Of a stretch of 64,000 bases of DNA, positions 1 to 11,636 are shown piece by piece. The stretch is from assembly GCF_049800955.1 (NCBI RefSeq), contig NZ_JBNAGA010000002.1:558001-622000 (forward strand), in the 5' to 3' direction. Made by a program: the position numbers and the translations under genes. The stretch is from JAKVBH01 sp049800955 (GTDB taxonomy: Bacteria > Pseudomonadota > Alphaproteobacteria > Rhodobacterales > Rhodobacteraceae). The number at the start of each line of letters is the position of its first letter. The stretch's first letter is position 1. The notes under the pieces are model-generated. The model was not told the origin of the DNA and ran no database searches. It was given only the letters and a program-made list of their open reading frames with translations.

Positions 1-1363
1 GACCAATGGCATCCGGCACACTTTCTGACGCCCGTGCAGCAAAGCGGACCGCTTCTGGCGCGCGCGCGCCGAGCGCGGTCTCCACAAACTGACGAGGGTC
101 CGGCAGGTCGGTCAGTTGCTGTGGAACCTGTAGCGCCCATTGTACGCGCATGGCCAAGGCCTGCGGTGTGATCCAGTCCGTATCTGCCTCATAAAGCCCG
201 TCGGGGCCGGCCGGTTTTTCCCAAAGATGTCCCATGGCGTGCAAGGGGTCCAGGAATATGCGCCGGGAGTGTTTTTCCTTGAGCTTTGCCAATGGCTCAG
301 GTGGCACACTCAAAGCGCGCAAGGCCGAGGACATGAAGTCAAAAGGCGGTTTCACGTTCCGGGGCGTGGGTGCCCAAGCGGCCGGATGGCTGAGCATCGT
401 GCGGTAGACTTCCAACAGATGCCCGTTCGTCGCGACATAGGTCTGCGCCATGCTGTCCGTGAGCGCGGTATCGGGCGTATCGCCCACAAAATGCACCGCC
501 AGCTTCCGACACAGATGCCGCGCGGTCGATGGATGGCGGGCCAGATCGCGCAGCACGTCATGGATATGGCCAAGCTCCGCCGGATCGCCGCCATAGGATT
601 TCCCCAAGACCGTCTCGGGGCCCGGCTCGGCATAGTTGCGGATAAAAACCTGCCCCTTTTCGACGCGCATCGTCAGGCCTGTCATGAGTTCTGCCAATTC
701 GCGCACATCGCGCTGCGTGAATGGCCCTGTGACGCCCAGCGTATGCAACTCCAACACTTCACGGGCGAGGTTTTCGTTGATGCCGGAGCGCTTGCGTATC
801 CCTTTTTCTTTTGCGCGGATCGCGGCCTTGCTGTTTTCCCCAATGGAGCGCGTTTGATCGAGGTAGTCGACCATCATCGGATGCGTCACCGCTGCAATCA
901 GCAAATCCTCGAACAGGCCGGTCATGCGCGGGCGGATCGCCGTTTCCACGTAGGGCGATGCGCCGCGTTTGATGATCCCTGCGCGGCCGCGGGTCGTGAA
1001 ATGATCCGCCCAGAAGCCCGCAAGGCGCTCGCGAAAGCCATCATCGGTCCAGGTGCGGCGCATGAGGTGCATATGAAACCAGCCCACGGAGGCGCGCCGC
1101 GCCAGACCCTTGTTGCGCCGCGTCTGCTTGATGATCTTCTGGCCTTCCGGCGTATTGCGGATGCCGCGCGCGCTTTTGCGCAGCTCCTGATTGACGATCA
1201 TGCGTTTGCGGAATTCGGGGAAACTGTCGATCGGAAAGCGCGTCGCAATGAAGTCCGGCCCTTGCAAGCGCAGCAACATCGCGTTCACGGAGGTGGGCGG
1301 CGCGAGGCTGGGCGAGAGGCCGCAGCCAAAGCGGCAGGCGGCGATATGCGGATCGAATGTCAC
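1..1363 (-). CDS. DUF1800 domain-containing protein (3' end beyond window)
   Basis: About 454 codons are visible, and the frame stays open to the left window edge, so the C-terminus is missing. I chose the GTG at 1363-1361, giving a start MTFDPHIAACRFGCG; the upstream ATG near 1388 runs into a stop after seven codons. The N-terminal 'AACRFGCG' segment, an 'FWADHFTTR' segment and the later 'LAREVLELHTLGV' and 'CRKLAVHFVGD' segments are typical of DUF1800 proteins. The biochemical role of that family is poorly defined; members are often paired with a DUF1501 protein, which would lie outside the window. It is downstream of aspS on the same strand, separated by a strong hairpin, so it is probably transcribed on its own. 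Family call confident, function unknown. Confidence 0.85.
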   Translation of the reverse strand, partial: MTFDPHIAACRFGCGLSPSLAPPTSVNAMLLRLQGPDFIATRFPIDSFPEFRKRMIVNQELRKSARGIRNTPEGQKIIKQTRRNKGLARRASVGWFHMHLMRRTWTDDGFRERLAGFWADHFTTRGRAGIIKRGASPYVETAIRPRMTGLFEDLLIAAVTHPMMVDYLDQTRSIGENSKAAIRAKEKGIRKRSGINENLAREVLELHTLGVTGPFTQRDVRELAELMTGLTMRVEKGQVFIRNYAEPGPETVLGKSYGGDPAELGHIHDVLRDLARHPSTARHLCRKLAVHFVGDTPDTALTDSMAQTYVATNGHLLEVYRTMLSHPAAWAPTPRNVKPPFDFMSSALRALSVPPEPLAKLKEKHSRRIFLDPLHAMGHLWEKPAGPDGLYEADTDWITPQALAMRVQWALQVPQQLTDLPDPRQFVETALGARAPEAVRFAARASESVPDAIG

Positions 1364-1400
1364 GTCAGGGGGCTCGTTGCAAAACCATAGCCCTTATATA

Positions 1401-1437
1401 GCATCGCCCCGCCACTCTGCCGAGCGCGGGGCGATGC
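1401..1437 (-). terminator. 12-bp perfect inverted repeat after aspS
   Basis: GCATCGCCCCGC (1401-1412) is perfectly complementary to GCGGGGCGATGC (1426-1437), with a 13-base loop. On the minus strand it follows the aspS stop codon by about 30 bases and is trailed by TATATAA rather than a clean T-run. It is probably the aspS transcription terminator or an mRNA 3'-end stabiliser. Confidence 0.6.
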
Positions 1438-1466
1438 AAAATTCCGTCAATTGCGCGGAGTGCGGC

Positions 1467-3251
1467 TCAGCTGTCCTGCGGAATGACGCGCAGGGACAGC
1501 TCCATGAGCTGTTCCGGGAGCGGCTCTGAGGGCGCGTTCATCATCAGATCCTCGGCGCGTTGGTTCATCGGGAACATGATGACCTCGCGGATGTTTTGCT
1601 GATCGGCGAGCAGCATGACGATCCGGTCGATCCCCGCCGCACAGCCGCCGTGGGGGGGCGCGCCGTATTGGAACGCATTGACCATACCGCCGAAACGCTT
1701 GCGCACTTCATCGGGGCCATAGCCCGCGATCTCAAACGCCTTGAACATGATCTCGGGGCGGTGGTTCCGGATCGCGCCGGAGACAAGCTCGTAGCCGTTG
1801 CAGGCGAGGTCATATTGATAGCCCAGCACCTTGAGCGGATCGCCCTCAAGCGCCTCCATCCCGCCTTGCGGCATGGAGAAGGGGTTGTGCTCGAAGTCGA
1901 TCTTGCCGCTTTCCTCATCGGCCTCGTAGATCGGGAAATCGACGATCCAGGCGAAGGCGAAGCGGTCTTTGTCGGTCAGGCCAAGCTCATCGCCAATGAC
2001 GCTGCGCGCCTTGCCCGCCACGCTCTCAAACGTCTTGGGCTTGCCGCCGAGGAAGAAGGCGGCGTCGCCCACCTCAAGGCCCAGCTGTTGGCGGATGGCC
2101 TCCGTGCGCTCCGGGCCGATGTTCTTGGCCAGCGGCCCTGCGGCTTCCATGCCGTTGCCCTGATCGCGCCAGAAGATATAGCCCATACCGGGCAGACCCT
2201 CTTTCTGGGCAAAAGCATTCATCCGGTCGCAGAATTTGCGGCTGCCGCCCCCCGGTGCGGGGATGGCGCGGATCTCGGTGCCTTCGTTCTCCAGCAGCTT
2301 GGCGAAGATCGCGAAGCCGGAGCCGCGGAAATGCTCGGAGACGACCTGCATCTTGATCGGGTTGCGCAGGTCGGGCTTGTCGGTGCCATACCAAAGGGCC
2401 GCGTCGCGGTAGGAGATCTGTTCCCAGCTCTCGGGCGCATCGACCTTGCGGCCACCGCCGAACTCCTCGAACACGCCCGCGATCACCGGCGAGATCGTGT
2501 CGAACACGTCTTGCTGGGTGACGAAACTCATTTCCATGTCGAGCTGGTAGAAATCCGTGGGCGAGCGGTCGGCGCGGGGGTCCTCGTCGCGGAAGCACGG
2601 CGCGATCTGGAAATACTTGTCGAAGCCCGAGACCATAATGAGCTGTTTGAATTGCTGCGGCGCCTGCGGCAGGGCGTAGAACTTGCCGGGGTGCAGGCGG
2701 GACGGCACGAGGAAGTCCCGCGCGCCCTCGGGGCTCGAGGCCGTGATGATCGGCGTTTGGTATTCGCGGAAGTTCTGGTCCCACATACGCTTGCGGATCG
2801 AGGCGACCACGTCGGAGCGCAGGGTCATGTTCTGTTGCATCACCTCGCGGCGCAGGTCGAGGTAGCGATAGCGCAGGCGGGTTTCTTCGGGGTATTCCTG
2901 ATCGCCGAAGACCATCAGCGGCAGCTCATCGGCGGCGCCCAACACTTCCATGTCGCGGATAAAGACCTCGATCTCACCGGTGGGCAGCTTGGGGTTGATC
3001 AGGCTCTCGTCGCGGGCCTTCACCTCGCCATCGATGCGAATGCACCATTCCGAACGCACCTTCTCAACCTCAGCAAAGACCGGGCTATCGGGGTCACACA
3101 GGACCTGAGTCATCCCGTAGTGATCGCGCAGATCGATGAAGAGCACGCCGCCGTGATCGCGCACGCGATGCACCCAGCCGGACAGGCGGACGGTTTGGCC
3201 CACATGGGCTTTGTTCAACTCGGCGCAGGTTTGGCTGCGATAGGCGTGCAT
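1467..3251 (-). CDS. aspS: aspartyl-tRNA synthetase
   Basis: Charges tRNA-Asp with aspartate in the cytoplasm (class II synthetase). The 594 residues show the N-terminal OB-fold anticodon-binding domain (about 1-110, with SGWVHRVRDHGG), class II motif 2 as FRDEDPRADR at 220-229, and motif 3 around GIDRI near residues 540-544; the bacterial insertion domain lies between them. Length is normal for bacterial AspRS. In many alphaproteobacteria this enzyme is non-discriminating and also makes Asp-tRNA-Asn, which GatCAB then amidates; that is not testable here. It lies 85 bases downstream of bchJ on the same strand, so read-through from bchEJ is possible but not required. A hairpin follows the stop codon. 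Confidence 0.98.
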   Translation of the reverse strand: MHAYRSQTCAELNKAHVGQTVRLSGWVHRVRDHGGVLFIDLRDHYGMTQVLCDPDSPVFAEVEKVRSEWCIRIDGEVKARDESLINPKLPTGEIEVFIRDMEVLGAADELPLMVFGDQEYPEETRLRYRYLDLRREVMQQNMTLRSDVVASIRKRMWDQNFREYQTPIITASSPEGARDFLVPSRLHPGKFYALPQAPQQFKQLIMVSGFDKYFQIAPCFRDEDPRADRSPTDFYQLDMEMSFVTQQDVFDTISPVIAGVFEEFGGGRKVDAPESWEQISYRDAALWYGTDKPDLRNPIKMQVVSEHFRGSGFAIFAKLLENEGTEIRAIPAPGGGSRKFCDRMNAFAQKEGLPGMGYIFWRDQGNGMEAAGPLAKNIGPERTEAIRQQLGLEVGDAAFFLGGKPKTFESVAGKARSVIGDELGLTDKDRFAFAWIVDFPIYEADEESGKIDFEHNPFSMPQGGMEALEGDPLKVLGYQYDLACNGYELVSGAIRNHRPEIMFKAFEIAGYGPDEVRKRFGGMVNAFQYGAPPHGGCAAGIDRIVMLLADQQNIREVIMFPMNQRAEDLMMNAPSEPLPEQLMELSLRVIPQDS

Positions 3252-3336
3252 GGCGCGGCTCCACGGATGGCGTTTGATCGCCCTCTAACACCTCAGAGCC
3301 GGGTGGGTGTCAAGCCGCTTGAGACCTGCCGTGGCC

Positions 3337-3951
3337 TCAAGCCTGCAATTCGAAGCGGCACGCAGGGCTTCCCATCGCACAACAGGTCGTCTCGCGACAG
3401 ACCACATTGGGGTCGACCAAGCGCTGATAGAGCCGCGCAAAGACTGCCGCATGCCAGTGACACAGGGGCGCATCGGAACGCTCGCCGGCAACAATTGGAT
3501 TATGCGCAAGCGAGAAATGCCAACGGTCGCGCACGCGAAAAGCGCCGGAGCCTGCAAAGGTCCAGGCATGTTTGCCGATAGCCCGGGCAAGGGCATGTGC
3601 GGCGAGCGGGCGGGGCATCATCCTGAGAAGGGACTGGGCTGTTGGCGGGATCCGATGCGCGAGGATGTAATCGGCCGTGCGCGATCCCGCCTCGGTGGCA
3701 AGATCAGCGGCGCGTGGGCCCAATTCCTCGCGCAGGGCTTGATGCAGCCGTGCGGCCGGTTCTTGCGGGATCATGCCTTCGCCCGTCGGCAATGTTGCAA
3801 TGCCAGCCTGTTTCAACAGCCGGTCGCGCAGCGCCGCGCCGCCTGTTTCTTCAAGCACGGGCACAAGTTGCAAGATTGCATTGGGGCCGATGCGCGCAGG
3901 ATGTATTTCCCGCGCGGGCAGGCGCAGACCCGCGCTGGCTGTGGCGACCAT
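3337..3951 (-). CDS. bchJ: BchJ, V4R-domain protein of bacteriochlorophyll synthesis
   Basis: This 204-residue protein starts 4 bases after the bchE stop codon and is clearly its operon partner. The C-terminal V4R (4-vinyl reductase) domain carries the cysteine-rich end CRETTCCAMGSPAC, a probable metal-binding site. BchJ was originally named 8-vinyl (4-vinyl) reductase of protochlorophyllide. Later work assigned that reaction to BciA/BciB, so BchJ is better viewed as an accessory factor that channels or delivers the substrate after Mg-protoporphyrin monomethyl ester formation. It should be controlled with bchE by the upstream PpsR/FNR-type region. The identification is strong from sequence plus context; the enzymatic role is uncertain. 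Confidence 0.9.
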   Translation of the reverse strand: MVATASAGLRLPAREIHPARIGPNAILQLVPVLEETGGAALRDRLLKQAGIATLPTGEGMIPQEPAARLHQALREELGPRAADLATEAGSRTADYILAHRIPPTAQSLLRMMPRPLAAHALARAIGKHAWTFAGSGAFRVRDRWHFSLAHNPIVAGERSDAPLCHWHAAVFARLYQRLVDPNVVCRETTCCAMGSPACRFELQA

Positions 3952-3955
3952 GCGC

Positions 3956-5650
3956 TCAGACGTCCTCCATTTGCTGGGTGCCGCCGCCGCAGGCTTTGAC
4001 CTGCATGTCGTCTGGCATCCGGAAGGTTTTGGCGCGCTCAGCCGCGTCCTGCTTGGCCTGATTGCGGTCCTGTGCGCGGTCCTTCATCTGGGCTTTGACG
4101 GCCTCGCGGCGTTCCTTGGCTTTGGCGGCGCGGTCAGCGCTGGCTTCCCAATCGGCCATCTGCGCATCGGCGATCTCGCGGGTCTCGTCGAAGTGGAAAT
4201 CCACCTTGCCTTTGGACTGCGGCCCCCAATACCCGGCCTTGCCGAGGTCATAGAAGGTCCGGCCCACGCCCGCCTTGAGGAAGGCCTTGAGGCAGCCCAG
4301 CAGGTAGCGCCTGCGATATCCCGTGCCCCGCCATGGGTAATGGAAGAGCGCCTTCTTCATGTAGAAGCGCCGGTAATTGTTCATCACCCCATCGAGCAGC
4401 TCACCGCGTTCCATCGCGGCCGGCTTCATGATCGGCGTCACGAAATTGTATTTCGAGAAGTCATAGATCTCGACCTTATCGCGCATTTCCTGGAAGAGCG
4501 GCGTGAAGGGCCAGGGCGTATACATCGACCAATTGGCCAGATCCGGCTGCCAATCCCAGGCCATCTTGTAGGTTTCTTCCAGCGTCTCGGGCGTCTCATT
4601 GTCGAGACCAACGATGAACTGCGCCTCCGTCAGGATATCGGCCTCGCGCAGCAGGCGGATGGCTTCCTTGTTCTCCTCGACCTTGGTTTCCTTGTTGAAG
4701 ATGTCGAGCTTGAGCTGGGCGGCGGCTTCTGTGCCGAGCGAGACGTGTACAAGACCTGCCTTGCGATAGAAGCTCAATAGCTCCTTGTCGCGGTAGATAT
4801 CCGTGACGCGGGTATTGATGCCCCATTGCACGCGGCGAGGCAGGTCGCGTTTGATGAGCTCTTCGCAGAACGCAATGAACTTCTTGCGGTTGATCGTGGG
4901 TTCCTCGTCCGCGAGGATGAAGAAGCCGACATCGTGATCATTCACCAGCGTTTCGATCTCATCGACGACCTTGATGGGGTCCCGCACGCGGTAATCGCGC
5001 CAGAACTTCCACTGCGAACAGAACGAACAGGTAAAGGGACAGCCCCGCGCCATGTTGGGGATCGCGACGCGCTTGTTGAGCGGGATGTAGATGTATTTGG
5101 ACCATTCGAGCACGGACCAATCGGGATTGATCGCATCGAGGTCCTTCACTGTACTGGCGGCTTGGGTCGCCACGATCTGATCCCCATCGCGGAAGGCGAG
5201 GCCCTTGATCTTGCGCCGATCCGCAGGCCAGCGGCCGTCTTCAATGGCGAGCATCAGCTCGGTGCAAATCTCTTCGCCCTCACCGCGCACAATGACGTCG
5301 ATCCAGGGGGCCTCGGAGAGGACTTGTTTATACATGAAGGTTGCGTGCACGCCGCCCATGATCCGCACGGCTTTGGGGCAAACCTCCTTGGCAATCTCCA
5401 GAACGCGCTCGGCCATATAGATGGATGGGGTGATCGCTGTTACGCCGATGGCATCAGGCTGATGCTCGGCAATGCGTGCCTTGAGCGTGTCTTCGTCGAG
5501 ATTGTCCGTCATGGCGTCGATGAACTCGACATCATCAAATCCAGCGCTGCGCAGATGGCCCGTGAGGTAGGCGACCCAAGCGGGCGGCCATGTCCCGGCG
5601 ATCTCGGCGCCGCCAGAGCGGTAATTTGGATGAACAAATAGTATGCGCAT
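3956..5650 (-). CDS. bchE: BchE, anaerobic Mg-protoporphyrin IX monomethyl ester oxidative cyclase
   Basis: Forms the isocyclic ring E of bacteriochlorophyll without oxygen. The N-terminal B12-binding-like domain (about residues 1-140) is followed by a radical-SAM core whose CxxxCxxC motif is CPFTCSFC, with cysteines at 204, 208 and 211. The C-terminal 60 residues are highly charged (Lys/Glu/Ala), ending in a short glycine-cysteine tail. I start at the ATG at 5650, preceded by GGGAG and giving MRILFVHPNYRSGG. An in-frame ATG at 5710 would add 20 residues but would place the PpsR-type operators inside the gene. It heads a bchE-bchJ unit divergent from carB. Presence of bchE implies anoxygenic phototrophy under low oxygen and a need for cobalamin. 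Confidence 0.96.
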   Translation of the reverse strand: MRILFVHPNYRSGGAEIAGTWPPAWVAYLTGHLRSAGFDDVEFIDAMTDNLDEDTLKARIAEHQPDAIGVTAITPSIYMAERVLEIAKEVCPKAVRIMGGVHATFMYKQVLSEAPWIDVIVRGEGEEICTELMLAIEDGRWPADRRKIKGLAFRDGDQIVATQAASTVKDLDAINPDWSVLEWSKYIYIPLNKRVAIPNMARGCPFTCSFCSQWKFWRDYRVRDPIKVVDEIETLVNDHDVGFFILADEEPTINRKKFIAFCEELIKRDLPRRVQWGINTRVTDIYRDKELLSFYRKAGLVHVSLGTEAAAQLKLDIFNKETKVEENKEAIRLLREADILTEAQFIVGLDNETPETLEETYKMAWDWQPDLANWSMYTPWPFTPLFQEMRDKVEIYDFSKYNFVTPIMKPAAMERGELLDGVMNNYRRFYMKKALFHYPWRGTGYRRRYLLGCLKAFLKAGVGRTFYDLGKAGYWGPQSKGKVDFHFDETREIADAQMADWEASADRAAKAKERREAVKAQMKDRAQDRNQAKQDAAERAKTFRMPDDMQVKACGGGTQQMEDV

Positions 5651-5665
5651 GACGCGACTCCCTGC

Positions 5666-5683
5666 TGTTGCGTCAAGTTTACA
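5666..5683. promoter_or_regulatory. PpsR/CrtJ box 1 (TGT-N12-ACA)
   Basis: TGT at 5666-5668 and ACA at 5681-5683 are separated by exactly 12 bases, matching the PpsR/CrtJ consensus TGT-N12-ACA. It sits 16 bases upstream of the bchE start codon. PpsR represses bch, crt and puc promoters under aerobic or light conditions. A second identical-format box follows after 8 bp. Confidence 0.85.
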
Positions 5684-5691
5684 CATTAGTA

Positions 5692-5709
5692 TGTCATCTT
5701 TAATTGACA
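5692..5709. promoter_or_regulatory. PpsR/CrtJ box 2 (TGT-N12-ACA)
   Basis: TGT at 5692-5694 and ACA at 5707-5709 are again spaced by 12 bases, and the box is 8 bp from box 1 (5684-5691). This tandem arrangement with a short gap is the classic layout for cooperative PpsR/CrtJ binding, as at bchC. The TACTAAT between the boxes (minus strand) could be the bchE -10 element. Confidence 0.85.
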
Positions 5710-5717
5710 TACATCAA
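5704..5717. promoter_or_regulatory. FNR/FnrL-like box
   Basis: On the minus strand this reads TTGAT-GTAT-GTCAA, one mismatch from the FNR consensus TTGAT-N4-ATCAA. It overlaps the distal end of PpsR box 2. Anaerobic activation of bchE by FnrL is established in Rhodobacter, so the position and format fit. Confidence 0.7.
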
Positions 5718-5741
5718 ATGACACTTCGCGCGCGGTGCACC

Positions 5742-5769
5742 TTGCGCGCGGCGGGGGGATGCGTATAAC
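5742..5769 (+). promoter_or_regulatory. candidate sigma-70 promoter of carB
   Basis: TTGCGC (5742-5747) and TATAAC (5764-5769) are separated by 16 bases and lie 46 bases upstream of the carB start. The -35 is weak and the -10 good, so this is a moderate-confidence prediction. Confidence 0.45.
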
Positions 5770-5814
5770 GCCGACAATTTGCGCGACGCTGCCCATCTGA
5801 CGCGAGGACCCCTC

Positions 5815-9128
<3,314 letters not shown>

Positions 9129-9132
<4 letters not shown>

Positions 9133-9935
9133 GCGGAATATCCCCACCAGATCAAAACTACCCCCAACACCACTCGATACACCACATATGGCGTGAAGCT
9201 CACGGACTTGAGCAGGCGCATCATGAGGGTCAGGGCCAGCAGGGCTGCCAAAAAGGCGAACGCGGCGCCTATGGCGGCGTCTCGCAGTAGGGCCCAGTCT
9301 GCATCACCCACCACTTCCGCGCCGAGCAGGACGCCGGAGGCGATGATCGTGGGGATGGACATCAGCATGGCGATGCGGGCGGCGTCTTCGCGTTTGTAGC
9401 CTGCTTTGCGCGCGCCGGTGATCACGATGCCTGAGCGGGACGTTCCCGGAATAAGTGCAACAGCCTGCCAGAGGCCCAGCACCAAAGCGTCTTTCATGGA
9501 CCATTGCGCCGTGACTTTGTCCTCGTCGCCGGTCTGGTCCGCCCAGTAGAGCACGATCCCGAAAATGAGCATCGTCCAGCCGATCACCGTCACCGAGCGC
9601 ATGGCGTCATCCAGCCCGGTCAGCTTGAGGATAAGGCCTGCAATGATCACTGGTACGGTCGCAATGGCGAGACACAGCGCGAGGAATGCGCCTTGCGTGT
9701 CAATCTTGCCTTTCAGTAGCCGGATCGTGCCGCCTGCCGCGATCTTCACATCCGACCAGAAATAGAGGATCACAGCGCCCAAAGTGCCGACGTGCACGGC
9801 GACATCTATCGCCTGCCCCTGATCCGCTTGCCCTGTGAGATTCGGGAGCAAAATGAGGTGCCCTGAGGAGCTCACAGGAAGAAATTCGGTGATCCCTTGC
9901 ACAACTGCAACGAGGATGAGGGCGAAGAGCGGCAT
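9129..9935 (-). CDS. uppP: undecaprenyl-diphosphatase UppP (BacA type)
   Basis: Integral membrane phosphatase that recycles the lipid carrier undecaprenyl pyrophosphate for peptidoglycan and polysaccharide export. The 268 residues are almost entirely hydrophobic helices. The two family signatures are present: QGITEFLPVSSSGH at 13-26 and PGTSRSG at 163-169, which form the active site with conserved Glu, Ser and Arg. Length matches the family. It converges on carB with a 4-base overlap and is divergent from gltD across a 217-base region. Substrate class is certain; loss of paralogues elsewhere cannot be judged. Confidence 0.97.
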
Positions 9936-10152
9936 GGCGATAAAACCTTCGTAAAAAGCGCCCTTTGTATAAACCGAATAAAATCAAAGGGAAGCGAATA
10001 TTAATATCCGGATCGGACCTAAAAATGCGGCAGTGCGGCGTAGAGTCATGACTTCTCACGAGGGTTTGTGTTTTTTAGGTCAGCACAATTTACTTTTCAT
10101 GCTCAACAGCTTGTTCTAAAAGCGCCGAACACGATGTGCGATGGAGGATCTC
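9936..10152. other. uppP-gltD divergent intergenic region with two inverted repeats
   Basis: This 217-base AT-richer gap separates divergent uppP and gltD and must hold both promoters. Two inverted repeats are visible. CCCTTTG (9961-9967) pairs with CAAAGGG (9985-9991). GACCTAAAAA (10016-10025) is perfectly complementary to TTTTTAGGTC (10072-10081) across 46 bases. I cannot assign a -10/-35 pair with confidence. Confidence 0.5.
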
Positions 10153-11589
10153 ATGGCCAAGCAGCCGATGCTCAAATTTGTGAAAGTTGACCGGGACATG
10201 CCCGAGAAGCGCGCGGCTGACATGCGGCGGGAGGACTTTCAGGAGATCTATGCGGAATATGCGGAGGCGAAGGCGGCGGAGCAGGCGTCGCGATGTTCGC
10301 AATGCGGGGTGCCGTATTGCCAGTCGCATTGTCCGCTGCACAACAACATTCCCGATTGGCTCAAGCTGACGGCGGAAGGGCGGTTGCGCGAGGCCTATGA
10401 GGTCTCTCAGGCGACCAATACTTTTCCCGAAATCTGTGGCCGCATTTGCCCGCAAGACCGGCTCTGTGAGGGCAATTGCGTCATCGAGCAATCGGGCCAC
10501 GGGACCGTCACGATCGGCTCCGTCGAGAAATACATTACCGACACAGCTTGGGAGGAAGGCTGGGTCCAGCCCATCGTTCCGGCAAGCGAACGTACTGAAT
10601 CTGTTGGTATAATCGGCGCGGGCCCGGGTGGACTTGCTGCGGCGGATGTGCTGCGCCGCGCCGGTGTGCAGGTCACGGTCTATGACCGCTACGACCGTGC
10701 GGGCGGCTTGATGATGTACGGCATTCCGGGCTTCAAACTGGAAAAACCAGTGGTGCAGCGGCGCAACGAGCAGTTGGAACAGGCGGGTGTCGCGTTCGTG
10801 CTCAATTGCAACGTGGGTGAGGACATCTCCTTTGCCGAAATCCGCGAAAAGCATGATGCCGTGATCATCGCCACGGGCGTCTACAAGTCCCGTGATCTGG
10901 GCGGGCCGGGCGCGGGCGCAGATGGGATCGTCAAGGCGATAGACTACCTAACTGCTTCAAATCGCAAATCTTTTGGCGATACGGTGCCGGAATTCGAGAG
11001 CGGCGAATTGAGTGCCGAGGGCAAGCGCGTCGTCGTGATCGGCGGCGGAGATACGGCGATGGATTGTGTGCGCACTGCGGTGCGTCAGGGGGCCACATCG
11101 GTCAAATGCCTCTACCGCAGAGACCGCGCGAACATGCCGGGATCGCAGCGCGAAACACAAAATGCTGAGGAAGAAGGCGTTATTTTTGAATGGCTTAGCG
11201 CGCCAAAAGGGTTCACGGGAGATCCCGTGGACGGTGTGATGGTCCAGAAAATGCGCCTCGGCCTGCCTGACGCGACGGGCCGCCAAGCGCCTGAAATCAT
11301 TGAAGGCGCGGATTACGTCGAGCCCGCCGATCTTGTGATCAAGGCGCTGGGCTTTGAGCCGGAAGACCTTCCAACCCTTTGGGATCAAAAGGAATTGCAG
11401 GTCACGCGCTGGGGTACGGTCAAGGCCGAATACACCACAGGCGCCACGGACCTCGACGGGGTCTACGCAGTGGGTGATATCGTGCGCGGCGCGAGCCTCG
11501 TCGTTTGGGCAATCCGCGACGGGCGGGATTGCGCCGAAGCGATCCTCGCCAAGCTCGACGCCAAAGGAGGCGCAATCGCCGCGGAGTGA
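10153..11589 (+). CDS. gltD: glutamate synthase (NADPH) small subunit
   Basis: Beta subunit of GOGAT: passes electrons from NADPH through FAD and iron-sulfur clusters to the large subunit for glutamate formation. I start at the ATG at 10153 (MAKQPMLKF), which has GGAGG 6 bases upstream; the ATG at 10141 lies before that site. Visible are the N-terminal cysteine clusters (CSQCGVPYCQSHC and CGRICPQDRLCEGNC), an FAD-binding GIIGAGPGGLAAA and an NADPH-binding VIGGGDTAMD. At about 478 residues it is full length. It precedes gltB but is separated from it by three small genes on the same strand, with a large hairpin right after the stop codon. Confidence 0.97.
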   Translation: MAKQPMLKFVKVDRDMPEKRAADMRREDFQEIYAEYAEAKAAEQASRCSQCGVPYCQSHCPLHNNIPDWLKLTAEGRLREAYEVSQATNTFPEICGRICPQDRLCEGNCVIEQSGHGTVTIGSVEKYITDTAWEEGWVQPIVPASERTESVGIIGAGPGGLAAADVLRRAGVQVTVYDRYDRAGGLMMYGIPGFKLEKPVVQRRNEQLEQAGVAFVLNCNVGEDISFAEIREKHDAVIIATGVYKSRDLGGPGAGADGIVKAIDYLTASNRKSFGDTVPEFESGELSAEGKRVVVIGGGDTAMDCVRTAVRQGATSVKCLYRRDRANMPGSQRETQNAEEEGVIFEWLSAPKGFTGDPVDGVMVQKMRLGLPDATGRQAPEIIEGADYVEPADLVIKALGFEPEDLPTLWDQKELQVTRWGTVKAEYTTGATDLDGVYAVGDIVRGASLVVWAIRDGRDCAEAILAKLDAKGGAIAAE

Positions 11590-11636
11590 GGGGGTATTTG
11601 TGCGAAAGACCCGTCAAATCGCACAAAAGCCCTCAC
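11586..11636 (+). terminator. long interrupted stem-loop overlapping the gltD stop codon
   Basis: GTGAGGG (11586-11592) pairs with CCCTCAC (11630-11636). Inside it, TTTGTGCGA (11597-11605) pairs perfectly with TCGCACAAA (11619-11627) around a 13-base loop. The outer stem starts within the gltD stop codon. There is no following T-run, so it may be a partial terminator or 3'-end stabiliser. A shorter hairpin GGAGCGT/ACGCTCC follows at 11648-11665. Confidence 0.5.

Noticed and set aside
1560..3581. A 673-codon open frame opposite aspS on the plus strand
   Set aside because: Composition is typical of a codon-bias shadow, it has no recognisable domain, and it fully covers aspS, whose synthetase motifs are intact.
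5651..5710. N-terminal extension of BchE by 20 residues
   Set aside because: It would place both PpsR-type boxes inside the coding region, while the ATG at 5650 has GGGAG upstream and gives the usual BchE N-terminus.
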